A stretch of 64,000 bases of DNA from Variovorax saccharolyticus (GTDB lineage: Bacteria > Pseudomonadota > Gammaproteobacteria > Burkholderiales > Burkholderiaceae_C): assembly GCF_030316765.1 (NCBI RefSeq), contig NZ_JASZYT010000001.1:62001-126000 (forward strand). The letters run 5' to 3'. The position numbers and the translations under genes are program-made. Positions 37,385-45,175 of this stretch are shown here, piece by piece. A model generated the notes under the pieces. It was not told where the DNA came from, made no database searches, and was given only the letters and a program-made list of their open reading frames with translations. The first letter of the stretch is position 1; each line of letters starts with the position of its first letter.

Positions 37385-38653
37385 ATGCAACGTCGATTCA
37401 CACTCAAGGCGATGACCGCCGCCGTCGCGCTCGCCAGCCTGTCCGCCGTGCCCGCCTTCGCGCAGGACACCATCAAGGTCGGCATCCTGCACTCGCTGTC
37501 GGGCACGATGGCGATCTCCGAGACCGTGTTGAAGGACACGGTGCTGATGGCCATCGACGACATCAATGCCAAGGGCGGCGTGCTGGGCAAGAAGCTCGAG
37601 CCCGTGGTGGTCGACCCGGCGTCCAACTGGCCGCTGTTCGCCGAGAAGACCAAGCAGCTGCTGGGCCAGGACAAGGTCTCGGTGATCTTCGGTTGCTGGA
37701 CCTCGGTGTCGCGCAAGTCGGTGCTGCCGGTGGTGGAGGAAATGAACGGCCTGCTGTTCTATCCGGTCCAGTACGAGGGCGAAGAGCTCAGCAAGAACGT
37801 CTTCTACACCGGCGCCGCGCCCAATCAGCAGGCGATCCCCGCGGTCGACTACCTGATGAGCAAGGAAGGCGGCGGCGCCAAGCGCTGGGTGCTGCTGGGC
37901 ACCGACTACGTCTATCCGCGCACCACCAACAAGATCCTGCGCGCCTACCTGAAGAGCAAGGGCGTGGCCGACAAGGACATCGACGAGAAGTACACCCCCT
38001 TCGGCCACAGCGACTATCAGACCATCGTCGCCGACGTCAAGAAGTTCTCGGCCGGCGGCAAGACCGCCGTGGTCTCGACCATCAACGGCGACTCCAACGT
38101 GCCCTTCTACAAGGAACTCGGCAACGCCGGCCTGAAGGCCAAGGACGTGCCTGTGGTGGCCTTCTCGGTCGGCGAGGAGGAACTGCGCGGCGTCGACACC
38201 AAGCCGCTGGTCGGCCACCTGGCTGCCTGGAACTACTTCATGAGCATCAAGAACCCGACCAACACGGCGTTCATCAAGCAGTGGAGCGACTACGCCAAGG
38301 CCAAGAACATCGCCGGCCACAAGGACAAGCCGCTGACCAATGACCCGATGGAAGCCACCTGGATCGGCATCCACATGTGGAAGCAGGCGGTCGAGAAGGC
38401 CAAGAGCACCGACACCGACAAGGTGATCGCCGCGATGGCCGGCCAGACCTTCACCGCGCCCTCGGGCATAGTGTCGAAGATGGACGAGAAGAACCATCAC
38501 CTGCACAAGAGCGTGTTCATCGGCGAGATCAAGTCCGACGGCCAGTTCAACGTGGTGTGGAAGACGCCGGGCCCGGTCAAGGCCAAGCCGTGGAGCCCGT
38601 TCATCGAAGGCAACGACAAGAAGCCTGACCAGCCGGCCGGAAAGTCCATGTAA
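37385..38653 (+). CDS. urtA: urea ABC transporter substrate-binding protein
   Basis: Periplasmic urea-binding protein of 422 residues, first gene of a high-affinity urea uptake system. A signal peptide ends at AVPAFAQD. The mature part has the branched-chain amino-acid-binding fold with UrtA hallmarks: VGILHSLSGTMAISE, FGCWTSVSRKSVLPVVEE, LLFYPVQYEGEE and GTDYVYPRTTN. Strong Shine-Dalgarno AGGAGAAGG. A structured repeat (copy B) lies between it and urtB. No NtrC or sigma-54 site was recognised upstream. Confidence 0.97.
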   Translation: MQRRFTLKAMTAAVALASLSAVPAFAQDTIKVGILHSLSGTMAISETVLKDTVLMAIDDINAKGGVLGKKLEPVVVDPASNWPLFAEKTKQLLGQDKVSVIFGCWTSVSRKSVLPVVEEMNGLLFYPVQYEGEELSKNVFYTGAAPNQQAIPAVDYLMSKEGGGAKRWVLLGTDYVYPRTTNKILRAYLKSKGVADKDIDEKYTPFGHSDYQTIVADVKKFSAGGKTAVVSTINGDSNVPFYKELGNAGLKAKDVPVVAFSVGEEELRGVDTKPLVGHLAAWNYFMSIKNPTNTAFIKQWSDYAKAKNIAGHKDKPLTNDPMEATWIGIHMWKQAVEKAKSTDTDKVIAAMAGQTFTAPSGIVSKMDEKNHHLHKSVFIGEIKSDGQFNVVWKTPGPVKAKPWSPFIEGNDKKPDQPAGKSM

Positions 38654-38657
38654 CTGG

Positions 38658-38752
38658 GCTCGCCCCCAGGTTGCCCGGCACTTCGTGTCCGGGCGCCCAC
38701 CCCCTACCGGGGGCAACACCAGCGGCCCGGCGAAGCCGGTTCCGCGGTGTTT
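38658..38752 (+). repeat. 3'-end hairpin repeat, copy B, between urtA and urtB
   Basis: 95-bp element 4 bp after the urtA stop, same orientation. Stems: CCCGGCAC-TTC-GTGTCCGGG, CCCCC-TACC-GGGGG, and the long ACACCAGCGG...CCGCGGTGT stem around CCGGC-GAA-GCCGG. Nearly the same as copy A except for paired changes in stem 1. In an operon this could stabilise the urtA part of the mRNA, giving more binding protein than permease. Confidence 0.8.
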
Positions 38753-38790
38753 TTGAAACAGAGTCGCTCACGTCGCCGCCTTCAATTCTT

Positions 38791-40371
38791 ATGCGTCTTA
38801 TTCACTCTTGCCTGGCGGCGTTGATGCTGCTGGTTGCTCTCCCGGGTCACGCGCTGACCAGGGAAGAGGCCAAGGCGATCGCTTCGGGCGAGTCGGAGGC
38901 CCGCATCGCGGCGCTCAACCAGGCCGTGCTCACGGCGGACGAGAAGACCGCCGCCTTCATCCAGGCGATGGCGGACGATGCGGTCAAGTTCACGGCCGAC
39001 AAGGTCTTCGTCATCAAGGACGACAAGGCCTACGACCCGGTCAGCGGCGTCGAGCAGAAGCTGCCCGACGACGCCGAGGACGTGGTCAACAACAACATGA
39101 TGCGCGGCGCGCTGGATGCCGCGCAGGCCGCGCTCAAGCTCACCAGCAAGGACGACGCGGTGCGCGCCGAGGCCGCGCGGGCGCTCTTCAAGGAGCCCGA
39201 CGAGTCGCGGCTGCCGATGGTCGAGAAGGCGCTGGCCGCCGAAGGCAATCCGAAGATCAAGGCGCAGCTCGAACTGGTGCGCGCCGCCAGCCTGCTCACG
39301 AGCACCGACAAGGGCAAGCGCCTGGCTGCCGCCAAGGACCTGGGCGAAAGCCGCAGCCCCGACACCAAGCTGCTGCTGAACCAGCGGCTAGCCGACGAGA
39401 CCGAGGCCGAGGTCAAGGCCGCCATCGTCGCCTCGATCGCCAGCATCGACGGCTCGCTGGTCTGGGGCGACCGCATCAACGCGATCTTCAGCGGCATCAG
39501 CCTGGGCTCGGTGCTGCTGCTGGCCGCACTCGGCCTCGCGATCACCTACGGGCTGATGGGCGTGATCAACATGGCGCACGGCGAGCTGATGATGATCGGC
39601 GCCTACGCCACCTACGTGATGCAGGGCATCTTTCAGCGCTACTTCCCCGAGTCGGCCTTCGGCTGGTACCTGGTGGCGGCGATCCCGGTGGCTTTCATGG
39701 CCTCGGCGCTGGTCGGCGCGGTGCTCGAACGCGGCGTGATCCGCTTCCTGTACGGCCGGCCGCTCGAGACGCTGCTGGCCACCTGGGGCATCTCGCTGAT
39801 GCTGCAGCAGTTGGTGCGCTCGCTGTTCGGGGCCCAGAACGTCGGCGTCGAGAACCCGTCGTGGATGAGCGGCGGCCTGACCCTGCTGAGCAACGTCGTG
39901 CTGCCCTGGAACCGCATCTGCATCATCATCTTCGCGGGCCTGGTGCTGCTCGCGATGGGCTGGCTGATCGGCCGCACGCGGCTCGGCCTGTTCGTGCGCG
40001 GGGTCACGCAGAACCGGCCGATCGCTTCCTGCATGGGCGTCAACACCGCGCGCATCGACACCTACGCCTTCGCGCTCGGCTCGGGCATCGCGGGCCTGGC
40101 GGGCTGTGCGCTGTCGCAGATCGGCAACGTCGGTCCCGACCTCGGCCAGAGCTACATCGTCGACTCCTTCATGGTGGTCGTGATGGGCGGCGTCGGCCAG
40201 CTCGCCGGCACCGTGTATGCCGCCATGGGCCTGGGCATCCTGAACAAGTTCATCGAAGGCTGGGCCGGCGCGGTGCTCGCGAAGATCGCGGTGCTGGTCT
40301 TCATCATCATCTTCATCCAGAAGCGTCCGCAAGGGATCTTCGCGATGAAGGGCCGCAGCGCGGAAGCCTAG
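38791..40371 (+). CDS. urtB: urea ABC transporter permease UrtB
   Basis: 526-residue permease. A signal peptide (LAALMLLVALPGHA) and a ~220-residue HEAT-like helical periplasmic domain precede a LivH-type membrane domain with about eight helices (from residue ~235; GLMGVINMAHGELMMIGAY, GRPLETLLATWGISLMLQQ). That N-terminal extension is the mark of UrtB against LivH. 137 bp downstream of urtA, with the repeat element between; urtC follows after 11 bp. Confidence 0.96.
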   Translation: MRLIHSCLAALMLLVALPGHALTREEAKAIASGESEARIAALNQAVLTADEKTAAFIQAMADDAVKFTADKVFVIKDDKAYDPVSGVEQKLPDDAEDVVNNNMMRGALDAAQAALKLTSKDDAVRAEAARALFKEPDESRLPMVEKALAAEGNPKIKAQLELVRAASLLTSTDKGKRLAAAKDLGESRSPDTKLLLNQRLADETEAEVKAAIVASIASIDGSLVWGDRINAIFSGISLGSVLLLAALGLAITYGLMGVINMAHGELMMIGAYATYVMQGIFQRYFPESAFGWYLVAAIPVAFMASALVGAVLERGVIRFLYGRPLETLLATWGISLMLQQLVRSLFGAQNVGVENPSWMSGGLTLLSNVVLPWNRICIIIFAGLVLLAMGWLIGRTRLGLFVRGVTQNRPIASCMGVNTARIDTYAFALGSGIAGLAGCALSQIGNVGPDLGQSYIVDSFMVVVMGGVGQLAGTVYAAMGLGILNKFIEGWAGAVLAKIAVLVFIIIFIQKRPQGIFAMKGRSAEA

Positions 40372-40382
40372 GCGAACCACTC

Positions 40383-41594
40383 ATGTCTTCCACCAAACTT
40401 CCCACCAAGGGCCCGCTGCTCAGCGGCAAGGGCTGGACCGTCTTCTTCGTCGCGCTGATCGTGGTCTGCGCGGTGGCGCCGGTGCTCAACATCATGGTGC
40501 CGGCAGGCAGCGCGCTGCACATGAGCGACTACGCGGTGGCGCTGGTCGGCAAGATCATGTGCTATGCGATCTGCGCGCTGGCGATGGACCTGATCTGGGG
40601 CTACACCGGCATCCTGTCGCTGGGCCACGGCCTGTTCTTCGCGCTCGGCGGCTACATGATGGGCATGTACCTGATGCGCCAGATCGGCCGCGACGGCAAC
40701 TACAAGAGCGACCTGCCGGACTTCATGGTGTTCCTCGACTGGAAGACGCTGCCCTGGCACTGGAGCCTGAGCGACAGCTTCGTCGCCACGCTGATCCTGA
40801 TCGTCGCGGTGCCGGGCCTGATCGCCTTCGTGTTCGGCTTCTTCGCCTTCCGCTCGCGCATCAAGGGCGTGTACTTCTCGATCATCACGCAGGCCATGAC
40901 CTTCGCCGCCATGCTGCTGTTCTTCCGCAACGAGACCGGCTTCGGCGGCAACAACGGCTTCACGGACTTCAAGCGCATCCTGGGCATCCCGATCCAGACC
41001 CAGGAGATGCGCATGACGCTGTTCGCGCTGACCGGCCTGACCTTGCTGGGCTTCTTCCTGTTCTCGAAGTGGCTGATCGCGAGCAAGTTCGGCCGCGTGC
41101 TGCAGGCGATCCGCGACGCCGAGACGCGCGTCATGTTCTCGGGCTACAACCCGCTGGGCTACAAGCTCACGATCTGGGTCATCTCGGCCATCATGTGCGG
41201 CGTGGCGGGCGCGCTCTACGTGCCGCAGGTCGGCATCATCAACCCGGGCGAGATGAGCGCCGCCAACTCGATCGAGATCGCGATCTGGGCCGCGGTCGGC
41301 GGCCGCGCGACCCTCATCGGGCCGATCATCGGCGCCTTCATCGTCAACGGCGCGAAGAGCTGGCTGACGGTCGCCTATCCCGAGTACTGGCTGTACTTCC
41401 TCGGCGCGCTGTTCATCGCCGTCACGCTGTTCCTGCCCGACGGCATCGTCGGCCTGGTGAAGAAATGGAAGGCCAGGGTCAAGGCGCCGAGCGAGGGCCG
41501 GCGCGAGGCGCAGCGCGCTGTGGCGGTGGAGCAGGGCGTCGAGCCCTCGGCGCTGGCGCCGCTGGCCGTCGATGCCAAGGGAGCGCGCGCATGA
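40383..41594 (+). CDS. urtC: urea ABC transporter permease UrtC
   Basis: 403-residue LivM-type permease with about ten helices. Family segments: LIWGYTGILSLGHGLFFALGGYMMGMYL, GFGGNNGFTDF and AAVGGRATLIGPIIGAF. It pairs with UrtB to form the urea channel. The stop overlaps the start of urtD (ATGA), so ATPase production is coupled. Confidence 0.96.
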   Translation: MSSTKLPTKGPLLSGKGWTVFFVALIVVCAVAPVLNIMVPAGSALHMSDYAVALVGKIMCYAICALAMDLIWGYTGILSLGHGLFFALGGYMMGMYLMRQIGRDGNYKSDLPDFMVFLDWKTLPWHWSLSDSFVATLILIVAVPGLIAFVFGFFAFRSRIKGVYFSIITQAMTFAAMLLFFRNETGFGGNNGFTDFKRILGIPIQTQEMRMTLFALTGLTLLGFFLFSKWLIASKFGRVLQAIRDAETRVMFSGYNPLGYKLTIWVISAIMCGVAGALYVPQVGIINPGEMSAANSIEIAIWAAVGGRATLIGPIIGAFIVNGAKSWLTVAYPEYWLYFLGALFIAVTLFLPDGIVGLVKKWKARVKAPSEGRREAQRAVAVEQGVEPSALAPLAVDAKGARA

Positions 41595-42466
41595 CGCCCG
41601 ACCTGATGGAAGCCGGCGCCGAGCGCATCGCCCGCCATGGCGGACCGGTCGACCATGCCCCGCAGACCGAATCGGGCGGCCGTGCGGCGGGCTACGGCCG
41701 GCATGCGACCGGCGAAGTCGACGTCACGCACGGCCGCATCCTCTATCTCGAAGACGTCAGCGTGAGCTTCGACGGCTTCAAGGCGATCAACAAGCTCTCG
41801 CTCGACATCGCGCCGGGCGAGCTGCGCTGCATCATCGGACCCAACGGCGCAGGCAAGACCACGATGATGGACATCATCACAGGCAAGACCCGGCCCGACG
41901 AGGGCACGGTGTTCTTCGGCAGCACCATCGACCTGCTGCGCCACAAGGAGGCCGAGATCGCGCAGCTCGGCATCGGCCGCAAGTTCCAGAAGCCGACGGT
42001 GTTCGAGCATCTCACGGTGTTCGAGAACCTCGAGCTGGCGCTCAAGACCGACAAGGGCGTCAAGGCTTCGATGCTGTTCAGGCTCGATTCGGCGCAGTCC
42101 GACCGGCTGGCCGAGGTGCTGCACACGATCCATCTCGAGGACAGCGTGCAGCGGCTGGCCGGCAACCTGAGCCACGGCCAGAAGCAGTGGCTCGAGATCG
42201 GCATGCTGCTGATGCAGGACCCGAAGCTGCTGCTGCTCGACGAGCCGGTGGCGGGCATGACCGACGAGGAGACGGCGCGCACCGCCGAGCTTTTCCTGAC
42301 GCTCAAGGGCAAGCACTCGCTGATGGTGGTCGAGCACGACATGAGCTTCATCCGCACGATCTCGGAGATCGTCACGGTGCTGTGCGACGGCTCGGTGCTG
42401 GCGCAGGGCACGCTCGACGAGGTGCAGGCCGACGAACGCGTGATCGAGGTCTACCTCGGCCGCTGA
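41591..42466 (+). CDS. urtD: urea ABC transporter ATPase UrtD
   Basis: 291-residue ABC ATPase. An unusual ~45-residue hydrophilic N-terminal extension precedes the LivG-like domain: Walker A GPNGAGKTTMMD, Q-loop region RKFQKPTVFEHLTV, signature LSHGQKQWLEIG, Walker B LLLLDEPVAGM. Start ATG overlaps urtC by 4 bp; a later internal start would also give a complete ATPase domain. urtE follows after 15 bp. Confidence 0.95.
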   Translation: MTPDLMEAGAERIARHGGPVDHAPQTESGGRAAGYGRHATGEVDVTHGRILYLEDVSVSFDGFKAINKLSLDIAPGELRCIIGPNGAGKTTMMDIITGKTRPDEGTVFFGSTIDLLRHKEAEIAQLGIGRKFQKPTVFEHLTVFENLELALKTDKGVKASMLFRLDSAQSDRLAEVLHTIHLEDSVQRLAGNLSHGQKQWLEIGMLLMQDPKLLLLDEPVAGMTDEETARTAELFLTLKGKHSLMVVEHDMSFIRTISEIVTVLCDGSVLAQGTLDEVQADERVIEVYLGR

Positions 42467-42481
42467 TCCACAAGGAAGCAC

Positions 42482-43174
42482 ATGCTCAGCGTCAAGAACA
42501 TCCACCAGTACTACGGCGGCTCGCACATCCTGCGCGACCTCAGCTTCGAAGCGCGGCTCGGCAAGGTGACCGTGCTGCTGGGCCGCAACGGCGTCGGCAA
42601 GACCACGCTGCTCAAGTCGCTGATGGGCCTGGTGCCGATCAAGAGCGGCAGCATCGAGTTCGACGGCGCGCCGATCCAGAAGAAGACGCCCTACGAACGG
42701 GCCCGCGCCGGCATGGGCTTCGTGCCCCAGGGCCGCGAGATCTTCGCCCGCCTGACGGTCGAGGAGAACCTGCGCATGGGCCTGGCCTACAAGCCGGGCT
42801 CGACGCCGGTGCCGCCGGAGCTGTTCGAGCTGTTCCCGGTGCTCAAGCAGATGCTGAACCGGCGCGGCGGCGACCTGTCGGGCGGGCAGCAGCAGCAGCT
42901 GGCGATCGCGCGCGCGCTGGCGCCTCGCCCCAAGCTGCTGGTCCTCGACGAGCCCACCGAAGGCATCCAGCCCAGCATCATCAAGGACATCGGCCGCGTG
43001 ATCCGCATGCTGGCCGACCGCGGCGACATGGCGATCGTGCTGTGCGAGCAGTACTACGACTTCGCGCAGGAGCTGGCCGACGACTACCTGGTGATGGAGC
43101 GCGGCGAGGTGATCGCGCGCGGTCTCGGCAAGGACATGGAAGCGCAGGGCGTCAGGCAGCTGGTGGCGATCTGA
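42482..43174 (+). CDS. urtE: urea ABC transporter ATPase UrtE
   Basis: 230-residue LivF-type ATPase: Walker A GRNGVGKTTLLKS, MGFVPQGREIFARLTVEENL, signature LSGGQQQQLAIARAL, Walker B LLVLDEPTEGIQPS. The EQYYDFAQELADDYLVMERG end is typical of UrtE. Last gene of urtABCDE; it stops 2 bp before the end of a converging amino-acid ABC ATPase gene. Urease structural genes, often next in related bacteria, do not follow. Confidence 0.96.
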   Translation: MLSVKNIHQYYGGSHILRDLSFEARLGKVTVLLGRNGVGKTTLLKSLMGLVPIKSGSIEFDGAPIQKKTPYERARAGMGFVPQGREIFARLTVEENLRMGLAYKPGSTPVPPELFELFPVLKQMLNRRGGDLSGGQQQQLAIARALAPRPKLLVLDEPTEGIQPSIIKDIGRVIRMLADRGDMAIVLCEQYYDFAQELADDYLVMERGEVIARGLGKDMEAQGVRQLVAI

Positions 43175-43176
43175 GC

Positions 43177-43907
<731 letters not shown>

Positions 43908-43911
<4 letters not shown>

Positions 43912-45170
43912 CGGGTTTCCTCTGGCGGAGTCAGGAGTTGCAGGAGGGTGTTGGCCACGACGACGGTCGCGCGGCGCAGTTCATCGAGCGGCACGCGCTC
44001 GTCGGCGCGATGGCCGTTGGCCTCGAGCAGCGACTCGGGGCCGGCGCCGTACATCACGGTCGGGATGCCGGCTTCGCTGTAGAGGCGCGCGTCGGTGTAG
44101 AGCGGCACCCCGATCGGCGTCACGGGCTTGCCCATCACGGCGCTGGCTTCGCGGCACATCAGCTCGGCGAATTCCCTGGCGCCGGGCGCGGGCGCGAAGG
44201 GTCGCGCCAGCAGGATCTGGCGGATCTCGACGGCGATGCCCGGGAGGGCGCGGCAGGCGTCCTCGATGACCTCGCGCAGCTCGGCCTCGACGGCTTCGGG
44301 CACTTCCTCGGGCACGATGCGGCGGTCGATCCGCAGGCTCAGCGTGTCGGCCACCACGTTGGTGTTGATGCCGCCCTCGATCAGGCCGACGACCATCGTC
44401 GGATGCGTGATGCCGGGGGTCTGCGAGGGCCGCTCGGCCAGCCGGTCGCGATAGCGGTACAGCGCGGGCAGCAGGGTCGCCGCGGCCTCGATCGCATCGG
44501 CGCCGGTGTCGGGGCGCGCCGCGTGCGCCGACTTGCCGCGCAGCGTCACCTCGAGGTGCAGGCAGCCGTTGTGGGCCACCACCACGTGATGGGAGAAGGC
44601 GGCCGAGATCACGTAGTCCGGCCGGCTCAGGCCCTGCGACAGGATCCATCTGGGGCCGGTCATGCCGCCGGTCTCCTCGTCGTAGGTCAGGTGCAGCTCG
44701 ACCGTGCCGGCGAGCGCGACGCCGGTCGAACGCAATTGCCCGAGCGCCCGCAGCGCGAAGGCGTAGGTCGTGAAGTCGGACTTCGAGACCGCCGCGCCGC
44801 GGCCATACAGCCAGCCGTCGCGCACCTCGCCGCCGTAGGGCGAGCCGGTCCAGCCCGAGCCGGGCGGCACCACGTCGCCGTGGGCGTTGAGCGCCACCAC
44901 CGGCCCGTCGCCGAAGCGCTCGCGCACGATCAGGTTGGTGACGCTGCGCATGCCGTGCTGCTGCGCGAAGCCGGCCGGCACCGGGTGGCGCTCGACCTCG
45001 AACTCCATGGCCTCGAGCAGCCGCGCCGTCAGTTCGGCGTGCGGCGCGCAGTCGCCGGGCGGGTTGTCGGAGGGGCATTGCACCAGGGTGGCAAGCGTTT
45101 CGACCTGCTGGTCGAAATGGCTGTCGATGAACTGGCGCAGCGTCGCGCGCGCGGAGGAATGGTCGGTCAT
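43908..45170 (-). CDS. M20 family deacylase (ArgE/DapE type)
   Basis: 420-residue metallohydrolase removing acyl or carbamoyl groups from amino acids. Metal ligands: [10 protein letters not shown] (His, Asp), YDEETGG (Glu pair; catalytic base and ligand) and a late His in [11 protein letters not shown]. The lid domain holds the usual [16 protein letters not shown]. It is placed in an operon with the fused oxidoreductase (5 bp upstream) and the amino-acid ATPase (overlapping). It probably frees an amino acid that the oxidoreductase then oxidises; substrate not known. Confidence 0.9.
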
Positions 45171-45175
45171 GGGGA

